64,000 bases of DNA from Cercophora sp. LCS_1 (lineage: Eukaryota; Ascomycota; Sordariomycetes; Sordariales; Lasiosphaeriaceae), in NCBI GenBank assembly GCA_036250225.1, contig JAPZLL010000047.1, positions 212,925-276,924 of the forward strand, written 5' to 3'. Position 1 is the stretch's first letter. The number at the start of each line of letters is the position of its first letter. Positions 33,201 through 44,385 of the stretch are shown piece by piece. The notes under the pieces are model-generated. The model did no database searches. It was given only the letters and a program-made list of their open reading frames with translations, and was not told where the DNA came from. Both the position numbers and the translations under genes were made by a program.

Positions 33201-34963
33201 ATGGCCCGCACTCGAGCCCAGGCAGCGGCTCAGCAGGGGCTTCGATCACCACCAGTTCAGCAGGGGCTTCGATCACCAGCAGCTCAGCAGGGGCTTCGAT
33301 CACCAGCAGTTCAGCAGGGGCTTCGATCACCAGCAGCTCAGCAGGGGCTTCGATCACCAGCAGTTCAGCAGGGGCTTCGATCACCAGCGGCTCAGCAGGG
33401 GCTTCGATCACCAGCATCAGAAGGTCAAGGTACTAATTCCCCGCAGCGCCAGAAGGGCATCTTCCACTAACGATTAACAGGAAAACAGCCCCAGGACATC
33501 CAGCCGCGCAAGCGCAAGCAGTCAATCGGAGACACACTCAAGCCCAAGTCTCAACAGGTATGTCCATCCCCACATCGTAATGGATCACAAACTAATAGGA
33601 TCCACCATCGCCTGTCCAGGGCAAAGGTCACAAGCGCAAGCAGTCAATCGGAGACACACTCAAGCCCAATCCAGACCCGTCCCACAAGCGACAACGGACA
33701 TCTCCTACACGCCCGGCCGAAATCACAGAGCCAGCGGTTGGCACCGGCGCGCCCGAGCAGACCGACCCGATTGCTTTCTGGGCGAAGGAAGGGCGCTGGC
33801 CAGAGGAGCAGGACTGGCCGGAAGAGACCTCAGAGACCTCAGAGACGGATTTTGCCATGGATCATCTACTTGTGCGGAAGAAATCCTCGTCCAATCTGCA
33901 GAAGCGGTCCATCTCTGCCACATCCGCGACGCCCAGCGACCAGAAGCCGAGGGAGGAGAAGAGCACGCCATATCGACAACAGCGTTACGAGACCAAACTG
34001 GAGCTCAAAGGCAGCTACATGACCAAAGCTCCGTCAGGCTTGGCCAGCGCCAGCCAGACTCTTTGCCGGTCTCTCCTGGAGAAGACGCCGCCAGTTCCCA
34101 GCGATACACTCTTCCGCGACGATGTCTTTGAAACGACATGCCAGAAGATACACAACAAAAATGAGGCGCGAGTCGTTCAGGACATCAGTCGGCTCATTGT
34201 TCCTTCAGCTGAAAGTTTTGCGACATTTGGCGCAAATCACCTTGACATCCTTGTCGAGAGCGTCAACGAAGGGTGGAACAGCTCGATCCCCCTCACCAAC
34301 ACCCGCCCACAGCCTGACTACTCCGTTGGGTTCAAACGAGACGCATTCACCGAGGACCAGTTCGCCAAGCTGTTGCCATGCGTTGGCGACTTCACCTCCG
34401 GGGACCAGTCTTTCTTCATGGCAACGCACTACATGTACTTTCCGTTCCTGACCTGCGAGGTGAAGTGCGGCGCCACTGGGCTCGACGTCGCAGACCGGCA
34501 GAACGCCCACAGCATGACCCTTGCGGTGCGGGGCATTGTCGAGCTCTTCCGTGCTGTTAAGCGGGAGGATGAGGTCAACCGGAAGATCCTTGCCTTCTCT
34601 GTCTCGCATGACAACCGGTTGGTACGGATCTATGGCCACTACCCGGTGATAATTGGGAAAGACATTAAGTACCACCGGCACCCAGTCCATGAATTTTCCT
34701 TTATCGCGCTCGACGGAAGGGATAAATGGACAGCATATCGATTCACGAAGAACGTCTACGACATATGGATGCCTAAGCATTTTGAGAGCATCTGCTCCGC
34801 CATTGATCAGTTGCCGTCGAATCCGGACTTTGGTCTTTCCCAGGACTTGGGGAACTCAGATGCTGGCTCCGTTTCACTGCCTATCGAACAGGGCAGCCAG
34901 TCGAGCAACGCTGAGCAGCAAGGGGTTACTGGGTCGGGGTCGGTAAAGCGGAGGAAGGTCTAA
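33201..34963 (+). CDS. DUF7924-like protein with nuclease-like D...ExK, three exons
   Basis: Model: exon 1 at 33201-33429, intron 33430-33480, exon 2 at 33481-33557, intron 33558-33619, exon 3 at 33620-34963; frame is kept throughout, giving 549 residues. Exon 1 encodes MARTRAQAAA and seven 9-residue repeats (QQGLRSPAV-like). Exons 2 and 3 each encode KRKQSIGDTLKP, an exon-level duplication. The C-terminal ~300 residues match the family I know as DUF7924, common in ascomycete accessory genomes: YFPFLTCEVKCGATGLD, DRQNAHSMTLAVRG, SHDNRLVRIYGHYPVI, TKNVYDIWMP. D335 (PQPDYS) with E382 and K384 (CEVKCG) fit a PD-(D/E)XK nuclease core. It ends with a basic KRRKV. The nuclease activity is inferred, not shown. 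Confidence 0.85.
33231..33419 (+). repeat. 27-bp coding minisatellite, seven units
   Basis: Seven head-to-tail 27-bp units (CAGCAGGGGCTTCGATCACC core) that stay in frame in exon 1 of the DUF7924-like gene and encode 9-residue repeats. Copy number is probably variable between strains. Confidence 0.95.
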
Positions 34964-35126
34964 GCCAGGTGGAAGAGGATTTGTTTGGGTTCGAGTCATT
35001 GTGATGGTCTCTTGATCCGGTATATGGTATTGCCTTTGGAGTTTTTTTGGGCTGCGAGAAACTTCTTCTTCTTCTGTTGTCGGAAATAGCATAGCTGGCT
35101 TAATAGCAGTTCCGATGAATACTAAG

Positions 35127-35647
35127 TGCCTTCGACTTCTATGTTGACGACAGAGTTGGCTTCCGCTGCCTCGTGAACGCCTTGAGCCCACGTCGCGCTC
35201 CAAGTATCGGAGCGCGTGCTCGCTGCTGATGGGGCCGATCAGAGACCGCACGTAGTCCAACTGGTGTTGGGATGGGAACCCAAATTGAGAGGTAAAGGAC
35301 AGCTCGGAGAGTTGGTCCCATATGTTCTGTTGCCTTGCTGGAAAGTCATCCCATGGCACAATGCGCCGAGGGTAAATTCGGCCGATGGGATTGGTCATAT
35401 CGCCTTATATTGTCAAAGAACGGTCGGTGACTACCTCAATGGCAAGGCTGAGAGTGTGGCAAGCCTCAAGATACGATGCAAGTGTTTGTGGCCGCCATGT
35501 CTTTGCGACTTCTTCTGCTTCTTCGCGTCGGCGTTGCTCCTCTTCGCATTGGCATTGCTCATCCAACACGCAACGCTCAGCATCCGAGGCTCGCCTCTCG
35601 GCTTCTGTAAGAGCCTGTTGTAATCTCGCCATCTCGTTGTCGGCCAT
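35127..35647 (-). pseudogene. truncated N terminus of a fungal accessory kinase-like family
   Basis: Starts MADNEMARLQQALTEAERR, a Glu/Arg coiled coil, then RPQTLASYLEACHTLSLAIE and VVTDRSLT. A TAA at 35407-35405 interrupts where Gln is expected, and the same frame continues as TNPIGRIYPRRIVPWDDF and HQLDYVRSLIGPISSEHALR before drifting off. I recall this N terminus from large fungal accessory proteins that continue into a nuclease-like and kinase-like region. Here about 150-170 residues survive. The ACA-CAA to ATA-TAA changes look like C-to-T mutation. Confidence 0.6.
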
Positions 35648-36215
35648 CTCGATTGCGGCGAAGGTCGGTTAAGTTTATTTGGGCAGAAGGTGGCTGATGC
35701 GGTTTGGGCTTTGTGGATGATGCCATGTTCGCTTGGCTTGGAGTGGAACCGCGACGAACTTCGGGGAGTTTACCGATTATGTAAGCCAGGGAGCGCCGCA
35801 CGCCCATGGAGAGAACGGAGCGGGGACCAGCCCATCAATGCGCTCTCTTCCCCATCCTCTGCTTCTCCACTATAAACCTGCTGTTGCATTGCGAGCTGCT
35901 GCAGGCACCCGCCCGCCCCTGGCCGCTCGAGTCTTGCGTTGTGGCCTCGAGACAGGCGACATCAAAGGTATGATTGACGCCCCGTGGCTCCTGCCTGTTC
36001 GTTCCCCCACCCGCGTGTCCCCAGGATCTGACCAGTGAGCGGGATCCCAGAATTCAAGGCGCGAAACACCAACCACCTGGAGCTCCAGACACGTCACCGC
36101 GACGCGACCGACCAACCGACCCCACCATACAAACTCGGCCATACGCTCGTCAACCTTGCTTTGCCTGTTATAGCCTACTTCTCACCATACCCGAGCAAGA
36201 CGAAAGGACGAACGA
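35648..36215. other. spacer, no gene recognised
   Basis: GC-rich sequence between a truncated pseudogene and the helicase relic. It has only short ORFs. Confidence 0.35.
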
Positions 36216-39200
36216 CATGGATACACCTAGCTCCCCGGCGAGCCGGCCTGCCAAGAGGGGCGGCGAGGCGCTCGACCCTAACGCCCGCCCCTCCCCCGCC
36301 AAGCGCCCGAGGGACGGCAACCACACTGACCGGGCCGCTCAACCTCCTTTCGTTCACTCCTCCAAGCTGTGGTCGTATTGTGGCAGGGTCTTTCAGTCGT
36401 TGTCGGACCTCGTCGTCCGTGTAACCCGATTTCCCGATGATCCCAGCCAGCCCCAGTACCGCCCAACGGGACGTCTTGGCCAGCATCCAGCCCAACGATG
36501 GAGCCGGCCCCCCATCACGATGTGGTCATGCGGTATACCCTGTCTAGCCTGCTCAGGCACTTTGGACTCAACCAGCGCGCGCAATGTAGTACATCTTCCC
36601 GCCGGACGAGCAAGGTAACCAGCGCTCGCTTCACATCTCCGACGCAGGGACCTGGAACGTCTGTAGAAAGGGACCGTGGCGTTCCGCTGACGCCGGGGGA
36701 GCCCGATCTACCCCCTTACTTCCTGACTGGCCTTCTAGGCGCTACCGCCCGGGCAGTCAGCAACAGATGCCATTCTAGCCCGTCGACGGGCGGCAGCCCT
36801 AGCTCTGCCGCGGCGAGGCCTGTCTCCTGCCCCCCACGCCCGCCTTACCACTACAGCTAACCCCCCGCTCTCAATCCCCCCTCGGCGGAAAGACCAGCTG
36901 CAGCGTCCTCGCATGTAATACAGCTCGCGCAGGAGTTCGTCGATCAGCCACCTCTGCATCGCTCACCCTCCCCTAGCCCGCCCTCTCTCAAGACCGCCGA
37001 TGGCGCCACAGATGATGTTTCAGACGACGGCTCGGTAATATTCGTCTCGGAGAATCCCGCCGCACAGGAGGACGACAACACGGCTTTTTATTCCAAGGCG
37101 GAGGACGGCGACGGCGACGACAACATCCTCGAGGCCCTTGCGGTATCCTTATACAGATGTTGAGCGCTGGGCGGCCACGTGCCGGCTCTTCTGCCACGAC
37201 GTCGCACGTACGGCCCACGACGAGGGCGCCCAGCTGCCGGGCACGAACTTCCGGCTCCACCCCTACCAGATGGAGGCAGTGTACGAGCAGCTGCAGCGGA
37301 GCTTCGGCAAGGGGCTGGGTGGCGGGATTATGGCCCTCGATACCGGGTTGGGCAAGACGGTCGTCACCCTAGCCGTGGTGGCGGTCATGAGACTCGCGGA
37401 GCTCAACGCCGCCGAAGTCCAGGGGGTTCACGAAGAACACCGGCCCGGTCCCCGGCAGGGTTCACAACGAGCCCGGCACGACGACGGCCTGTCCCTCGAG
37501 CAACCCTTGGGGCATCGAGTGCTACTGCGTATCGGGTTCGCTTACGGACCACATTGTACGTGGCCTAGCGCCCGGCCCGTCACTAGTACTCACGCCGGCC
37601 AACGTCGTCGAACAGTTTGCGCGACAGGGCAGCGCCTACCTGGCGAGGTCCATACAGCTCCCAGGATCGGCATCTCACATGTCCTTTGTCGACGTCATCG
37701 ACACCAGCCCTGCCGGGGCCTCTCTCCCCAACAAAGTCCAGGCCCGACATCCTCCCCGACAACACCCGGAATACTTGACACCGAAGGTTGGCAAGCCGCT
37801 CGCCCTCGTGCCGGGCTCCGGATCCGAGATGGCATACACAGCAGCCCAGAAGTCGCGACTCTGTGGCAGGCACCGGCTCATTGTCGTCAGCAGCAACCCC
37901 CCTCTCGGTCACAGGAAAAGGGTCGGGATGCGGCTTCTTTGCCGGGCGTACTGGCTGCGGCAGCAGAGGAGGGCGACGCTGGTCAAACATATTGTCGAGT
38001 GGGCCGTAGCACCGAGGTTCGTCGTCCTAGACGAATTCCTCACGGCCAAGGACGGCTCGACCAAGGTGTTTCAAGGCACTCGATCAGATGCGGAAGCGGG
38101 CGCCTGCCGGCCACGGCTTCAAGCTCGCAGCGCTGAGCGCGACGCCCCATCACCGTGTCGCTGTCCAAGAGCCTGAGGTCGGTGCTGTCGCTCATCATGC
38201 CGCGCGCCGCCGACCTCGACGCGTTCCTCGACGCCGCGCAGGTCATCGACTCAGCCACGAGGGCCGGCATGGCTAAGGACAGGGACAAGCTCAACGACGC
38301 CACCGCCAGGTGCGAGCAGCTACTCCAAGACTGTCATGACGCGTTGCATGGGTGACGGCTTGTTCCACGGCAAGGCACTACTGCGATTATTGCCCGGGAT
38401 GGCACGCCGTTACGGTGGCCTGCCGCTCGGAGAGGGTGGAAGAGGGCGATTTCCGGCGCAGGATGGACGAGCTAAGGGAGGCATGGAGCAGCGATGCGCG
38501 GGCGAAGCTCGCCGGACAGGCCACGAGCGCCAACGGAGGGTCGCTCGGCGACAAGTTCTTGCAAGTGGTACGATACAATTCCGCATTCATGCAGACGCTC
38601 TGGCTCGCGTCATTCCCCGGCCTCGTCGACCTGCCCGGCCACCTCTCGTCCAATTTGGGCTAGTGGCTCAATAGCGACAAGCTGGGTAGGAGCATCGCCA
38701 CGAGAGAGGGCCGTTCCGTCCACGAGGTGGGGCGGCACATCGACGCAATCAGCAAGGGCAGCGGCAGGCAAGCTGGAGGCGCTCGGGCGCTGCCTCGAGG
38801 CGGCCCGCGAGGACCGCGCGGTGGGCCGCGGAGGGGCGGACGGCCGGACGCCGCCGTGTCTGAAGAAGCACGTGTGCGTCTTCGCGGCGCGGCCGGGCAC
38901 CGCGCTGATCATCGCGACATACGCAGACAAGCACTGGTCGGGCAAGTGGGACGTCGTACTGGTGTTGTTGTCAGCCGCCGACAAGACGGGCAATTCTTCA
39001 GAAGGTGCCTTTCCAGAGATATCCCGTTCGGCAGAGACGGCAAGCCTACGCTGCTCATCTCCACGACCGGCACAACCGGCACCGGCGTCGACAGCTTGCA
39101 GAGGGCTAACCATGCGGTCCTCTTTGAGCTGCCGTTTGTGGAGGCCGAGGGCCAGCAGGCGGCCGGGCGCATCCACAGAGCCGGGCAACAGTTACCGTGT

Positions 39201-39345
39201 GCCACTGGACCAGGCTCTGGGCGGCAGACAGCGAGGCCGAGACGCTTATCAAGGAACGGCACGAGAGGCGGATCGAGGCCTTCAGCAGGATCCTGCACCA
39301 TAGCGAGGGCGGTCGCGCTCGGGCGGGCGGGGACGCGAGCCAGGA
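36216..39345 (+). pseudogene. SNF2-family helicase/ATPase, multiply frameshifted
   Basis: Starts plausibly at ATG 36216 (MDTPSSPASRPAKRG, a basic disordered N terminus). The helicase motifs then appear in order but in changing frames: LHPYQMEAVYEQLQ and Walker A DTGLGKT (37255-37370); RLIVVSSNPP and motif II VVLDEF (37870-38040); motif III LAALSATP (38120-38150); LRSVLSLIMPRA (38165-38210); and motifs V/VI TTGTGVDSLQRANHAVLFEL and GQQAAGRIHRAGQ (39070-39190). SNF2 ATPases remodel protein-DNA complexes. At least four frame changes and premature stops rule out function. The sequence is strongly GC-rich, so the decay is by indels, not RIP. Some breaks could be unrecognised introns or assembly errors. 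Confidence 0.75.
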
Positions 39346-39849
39346 GTGAGCGAGATAGTCCTTTGTTATGTTGGGGTGGGTTCTTTCCTCGGACATTAGG
39401 CGGTTGCAGGCCGTATAGATAGACTAAGACGGCATCGTGCCACTGTGTGAAATCCACCAGCGACTGCGTCGAGAAGCAACCTGCAGACATCCCTGCCTGC
39501 TGACTTCCCTTCCGTCCATATAGCGGCCGTTGATACTGGCGAAACTCTTCCTCGTCCTCCTCGTAAATCGGAGGTGTGGGCCTGTCCGCCCTCACTAGTG
39601 CGGGGTGCCTGGGTTACCCCATGTTACCCCTGAAATGCTTCAATTCTCTATCGTCTGCCAGCGTTTTCCGTCCGGTTGGCATGGATGGCCCAGGAAGACG
39701 TCGCACCGCTTGTCGCACGCTTGCGATGATATAGTTTTCATCAATCTTCACCGTCGGCGTAGCAGCGTAGTAGGCCGTCAAGCCACTTACCCGCATGCCA
39801 AAGGGTTTGATCCAATGGGTGGTGGGGCAGTGGGAGCAAGCCATGGCTT
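39346..39849. other. no gene recognised
   Basis: Follows the helicase relic. A minus-strand reading near 39620-39800 (VKIDENYIIASVRQAVRRL) looks like coding debris of unknown origin. Confidence 0.3.
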
Positions 39850-40005
39850 TGGCAAACCCTCGAAATCCTTCAGGGCAACGCTGGCTGCTTTGCTGACCTC
39901 CTTCGGATGGATAGCGATACCTTTTCGAGAACAATACGCCTTTGGCCGCCTCGAGATATCTTGTAGTCGAGGAGAAGGTGTTGCAGGGGCCTGGCTCGGG
40001 CCTGA
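39850..40005 (-). repeat. dispersed repeat R1, second locus
   Basis: Matches 32200-32500 (CCTCGAAATCCTTCAGGGCA, GACCTCCTTCGGATGGATAG, CGCCTTTGGCCGCCTCGAG), but lacks the GGCAATTTGGTAACG insert and has only half of the palindrome. Confidence 0.8.
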
Positions 40006-40402
40006 CTCGGACACAGAGTGGCAGACCACCTCCCCACAGCTGGCGCCACTTCCCCACACACTTGTTGCCACCTGCAGGCCTATTTAGGCTGCAGATTCCT
40101 CATTCGTTTCATGACGGAATTGAACAACATCCATTCCATTCCTTTCACTCATGCGGTGCAACACTCTGTTTTTCTCACTGGAGGCTTCACAAAGTCATCT
40201 CGTAGCTCAATATCGTAGCTCAACATTGGAATTTTTGCTCTCTTGACAAGAAGCCTAAACTATCTCCGGCTCGTACATCACCATTGATCACAGGGCGGGC
40301 CCACTCAGCTGGTGGGATTTCCACCACCTGAGTGGATCCGCCGAAAACATTTCCTCCCCATCTAGAATCACTGTCCCCCCCGCTAGAATCGCAGTGTCTA
40401 AC
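40006..40402 (-). repeat. repeat R2, uninterrupted copy
   Basis: On the minus strand this matches 51055-51296 joined to 55904-56010, that is, the target of the MULE insertion. Shared blocks include GCGATTCTAGCGGGGGG, GTACGAGCCGGAGATAG, AAGCCTCCAGTGAGAAAAAC and AATGAGGAATCTGCAGCC. An imperfect hairpin at 40301-40335 (CCACTCAGCTGGTGG/CCACCACCTGAGTGG) is absent from the other copy. No protein is encoded. Confidence 0.85.
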
Positions 40403-40679
40403 CCGATTGGGAAGATGACTAATCCACCCTTTTTTTTTTTTCCCCGGCCAAATCCTCGGATTCGGTCAGTTTCAAGAGCCGAAGAGCTCAAAAACACAAT
40501 AAAAACCTACTTTCCACCGTTTCAAAATCGTAAAAACGAATCAATTGGCTTTACCCAAGTCTAGCTACATAGCCCTGCCTAGTCTAATCTGAATACACAC
40601 CCTGTGACCTAGAATCTCATGACGTCGTGCTCGCCATATTTTTCAGTGGCGCCTTTGGTCCTCTGGTTGGCCGGCGGCG

Positions 40680-41340
40680 CAGTTGCAGTTGACGCTGGCT
40701 GGCGTGAAGCCATCGTGGGAGGGGGTTGGGGCCCCATCTGGGTCAGGCTTGGTGTTGACGTCGGTGCCGGCGCCTGAAACGAAGCCATCGCGGGAGTGCT
40801 CTGGGGCCACATCTGGGTCAGGCTTGGTGTTGACGCCGGCTGGCGTGAGGCTATCACCGGAGGGTATTGGGGGCCACGGCTGGGTCAAGCCTGGTGTGTG
40901 TTGACGTCGGCGCCGGCGCCTGAAACGAAGCCATTGCGGGAGTGCTCTGGGGCCACATCTGGGTCAGGTTTGGTGTTGACGCCGGCTGGCGTGAGGCCAT
41001 TACCGGAGGGTATTGGGGCCACGGCTGGGTCAAGCCTGGTGTTGACGTCGGCTGGCGTGAGGCCATCACCGGAGGGTATCGGGGCCACGGCTGGGTCAAG
41101 CCTGGTGTTGACGTCGGCGCCGGCGCCTGAAACGAAGCCATCGCGGGGGAGTGATCTGGGGACACATCTGGGTCAGGCTTGGTGTTGACGCCGGCTGGCG
41201 TGAAGCCATCGCGGGAGTGCTCTGGAGCCACATCTGACTCGGCCCTGGTGTTGACGCCGGCGCCGGCGCCTGAAACGAAGCCATTGCGGGGGAGTGATCT
41301 GGGGCCACATCTGACTCGGCCCTGGTGTTGAGGCCGGTGT
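40680..41340 (-). repeat. Pro-rich coding-type minisatellite, 66-75-bp units
   Basis: About nine related units with GGTGTTGACGCCGGCTGGCG, GAGGCCATCACCGGAGGGTA and TGGGGCCACATCTGGGTCAG blocks. On the minus strand they encode repeats such as MASRQPASTPSLTQMWPQ and MASFQAPAPTSTPGLTQ, with frame changes between units. It may be the remains of a repetitive protein. The flank at 41580-41640 is a TCC-rich microsatellite. Confidence 0.75.
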
Positions 41341-41742
41341 ATTTTGGTTCGCCATGTTCATGAGGATGATGATGTTGATTTTCCGTCGGTTCTACCTTGA
41401 AAAGATAATGAGACGTGTCTGCGACAGCGGCAGGACATAGGTACAAATTTTTCCGGGAAAAAGGGTTCGGCGCCGGGGTAAGCCCTGACCGTTCCCTGGA
41501 AAACCCTTCTCATCGTCCAGGCAGGCCTCGGCTTGCCTGATGGAGGGGCCCTTCTCAGCCTAGCGCTCTGGGCTCGTATTCTAACTCCTCTTCTTCCTCC
41601 TCCTCCTCTTCCTCCTCCTCCCATGTTCATGAGGAGGCTCTGCACGGTGGTGGCCACCTGACCCTGCAAGGCTGGTATCTCTGCGGTTGCCTTGGTGACC
41701 TTCGGCGCGGCCCTTTGCTTCTTCTTCTTTGGAGGCGGCGCA

Positions 41743-42045
41743 TCATGAGACGGCTATAGGCTTCGTTGGCTGCACGGTTCCGAAACTCAGGAGTCTCGAC
41801 TTTGCTGCGTTGGCAAATGCGTTCCTAGCCGCCTTGGTCCGCTTCTCCATTGAGACCGCATTGCTGGTCAGCTGTGCGAACCAATGCTCGGCCTCGAGCG
41901 TGTTCTTGTCCTGGGGCCCCAGGGTCGATTTAAAGATGTTGTAGCTCTCGCGCATCTTGTTGACCGCATTCTTGTAGTCACCATCAAGCGCAAAAGCCTG
42001 TGCGAGTTGGAAGAGGAGAGTTGCTGAGTTTTGGCATCTCGTACT
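41743..42045 (-). pseudogene. CLU/TPR-like protein, C-terminal fragment
   Basis: The reading SATLLFQLAQAFALDGDY then AVNKMRESYNIFKSTLGPQD and AEHWFAQLTSNAVSMEKR resembles the C-terminal TPR of the clustered-mitochondria protein CLU1 (a TPR helix pair followed by the NAV motif). It lacks everything upstream and abuts the methyltransferase relic. The fragment ends at a TGA. The identification is by motif memory only. Confidence 0.5.
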
Positions 42046-42129
42046 TGTATTGTTGCTATTGTCGGCTGAGGGGTATCCGTATAGGATAGGCGGGGTCGTC
42101 CTCCAAGGACGGGGAGGCCGACCAGCGAC

Positions 42130-43000
42130 GAACCTCCTCGGTATAATCCATGTCTGAATCGTCCATGTTGTTGATCACGATGGCGCCGGCTTGGGTGTGT
42201 TGGAGGAGCCGGTGTGCAGGTGTGAAGTCGACGTGAATACGCTTGCGCTTGGCCGCTGCTGCCCAGACGAGAGTGGACTCCTCGTCGGGGACGCGTCGAA
42301 ACGTGGGTCGGGAGGACGAGATAAAGACGAGGGCGTCCGGGTTGCGGGGTCGGAATCGGATATGACAATGGGTACTGAGGCTCGGCGGGTCTCGTTGTTG
42401 ACTGGGATTCCGATGTTCCGGATTTGGGAAGAGCTGTCGACGTTGTTGTACTTATCGAGTTCCGCAGCCAGGTGCTTATATAGGATACGGACAACCGACG
42501 AAGGGAAGGCGTTGCCGATTTGCTTCTTTATATTGGACGGGTGGAATTTGTGGAAGTGAGGAAAGCCTTGGAGGAGAGCGTATTCAAGGAAGGTGAAATC
42601 TCGCGTTCCTTTCTAGTGATAGTTCTGTCCTCCGGAGCAAGTGATAGTGCGGGGGATCGGCTGGTCAGGATCCCACTGGTTTTTTGGAGGGTCAAAAAAC
42701 TTCTTGGTGTAAAGTATGTGGTTCTTGAACCCGCAACGTCTGATCGGAGCAAGGGCCTGCCGCGCTGGGACAAAGGGCTTCAGACCGCCTTTGCTGTCTT
42801 TGCCATGGGTAGGTCGGGGAAACCCTGGGAGTTTTTCGCCCGGGCCAGCGCCGATGATGATGAGACGCTTTCGTGGTTGCGGAAGGCCGTAGGTGGCAAG
42901 ATGAACCACCTTCCACCGAACCGCTTCTCGAGGTAGCTGTTAAAGCCCATTGACGGGGCTGGGTCTGCCAACGTCGGTTGACAACTCGGTCAGGGTCCTC
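42130..43000 (-). pseudogene. C5-cytosine DNA methyltransferase, C-terminal relic (Masc1/RID-like)
   Basis: Minus-strand reading near 42900-42640: WKVVHLATYGLPQPRKRLII (motif VIII), then PGEKLPGFPRPTHG and WDPDQPIPRTITCSGGQNYH. After a TAG near 42612 come RDFTFLEYALLQGFP (motif IX) and NIKKQIGNAFPSSVVRILYK (motif X), followed by a Ser/Pro-rich acidic tail. These are the C-terminal motifs of Dnmt1-superfamily enzymes; the QIGNAFP end and the domain size suggest a fungal RID/Masc1-type enzyme, the class tied to RIP and methylation-induced silencing. The catalytic Pro-Cys and cofactor motifs I-VI are absent. Frameshifts near 42900 and a Gln-to-stop-like change show that it is dead. Confidence 0.68.
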
Positions 43001-43439
43001 CTCGTTGCGAAGGGCAAGAAACTTAGGGTTAAGAAAAAAAGTCAGAACATTTACAAACAAACAGTGGCCAGGGGTAACTCACGGCGTCAGGCTTGAGGTG
43101 CCAGTGCCTATCGATATGCTGGGGCGCGCAAGTTGTGCGTTCAACAATTCAATAAGCCGGCGAATCTCGTGACGGCAAGGTAGGCCAAACAGGCGCCTGA
43201 GCCCGCAAGAAATTCGTAAAGGCGGTGTTGCCGCCTGTTTACAATTTCATCCCAAGCGCTCAAAACTTACTAGCTGGGTATTTTTTGGGTGTCTCTGGAC
43301 CCTAAGCTCGAGTGCTTCGATTTTCTCCCTGAGCTGTCGGTTCTCCTGTCTGAGATCCTGCACCCTGGCTGGCTTACGAAGAGGTCCGAGGCCGTATCCC
43401 TCCTCGTTGCGAAGGGCAAGAAACTTGGGGGGAGGCGGC
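43001..43439. other. coding debris with a small duplicated block
   Basis: TTGCGAAGGGCAAGAAACTT occurs twice (about 43004-43023 and 43405-43424). Minus-strand translation near 43400-43280 gives a coiled-coil-like RQENRQLREKIEALELRV, possibly the tail of the adjacent MULE protein. Confidence 0.4.
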
Positions 43440-44385
43440 GGTTAGGCCGTGTAGATCGATAACGCCTGGTCTGGTCTCGATCAAACGCTTGAGAATTCCG
43501 TGTGCGCCCTTAGTGCGGGAGGTAATGCGGATGCCAATGTTGCGATACTCCTTGATGGTGTAATGGGCAAATTCGTTCCTAATATTGTCCTAGGTCTTTT
43601 CGATGTGTTGGATGATGGCTGTGTAGCAAAACAAGTTAGCAAAAGGACAAAAGATGATGATTGAGAGGCCTGGAGGGAGCGCAAAGAGAGCTGGAGGTGA
43701 GCAGAAAGTCATAGGATTTTGGGAAACTCGCCTTGTTGATCAGCGAATTCTTCCTCTCAGAATGGAATTGAGCTTCGGTGTCGGCGTAAACAACGGCTTG
43801 CCAGGCCCCCAATATACCATCAGCGTCGTTGAGCCACTTGCAGCCGCTGCCGCCGCCGCCAGGAGGTGCGCGGCCGGCGATGGGTTTGTTGAGCGGGTTC
43901 TAGATGGAAACTTGGGATCCGCCTTAGTCGTCTTCGGTACCAAAGTTCGAGATAACGACTACGTACCGACTATAGACTTCAGCCCCAATGTCGCCATTCT
44001 CCTCCCCAAGGATGATCAAGATTATTACAGCTGCCCACCTCTTGGACTTCGCCGCGGAGAAGCCTTGCGCCAGCTCGTCTGGCGATATTGCTATAGTTGG
44101 CAGGTCAGCCTCGATATCCTTGCAAAGGCATCATCAGCACGGTTACCAAGAGAGGTGCCATCAAGAGTACCAACCCACTTCTTTTTGACGTTGAAGGCAA
44201 CCTTGTTCATAATGTGCCAAAGGCAAAGCTGGTGTTGACGACACGCCTTCTTGAAAGCCTTGTCGAAGTCGCTGACAATCATTTGAGGGAGAGAGATAGG
44301 CTCGGCCTCGTCGAGAATTCGCAGAACCCAGGTGAAACAGCCCTCCTTTTCGCCGCTGAGGAGGAGGCAATACGCCACGTTGGAT
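43440..44385 (-). pseudogene. MULE-type transposase relic, 5'-truncated by satellite A
   Basis: Minus-strand reading: SGEKEGCFTWVLRIL, MIVSDFDKAFKKACR (second catalytic Asp) and QLCLWHIMNKVAFNVKKKW (the C-x2-H) at 44380-44160; then AWQAVVYADTEAQFH near 43800; and IRITSRTKGAHGILKRLIE near 43520, where Lys stands in for the catalytic Glu (a G-to-A change). This order is that of MULE/FAR1 transposases. Its N terminus stops where the unit A satellite begins at 44386. It is a different family from the element at 51297-55903. Confidence 0.72.

Noticed and set aside
33199..33417. Minus-strand ORF of EAPAELLVI repeats opposite exon 1
   Set aside because: Antisense shadow of the 27-bp minisatellite; any repeat of a multiple of three bases stays open on both strands.
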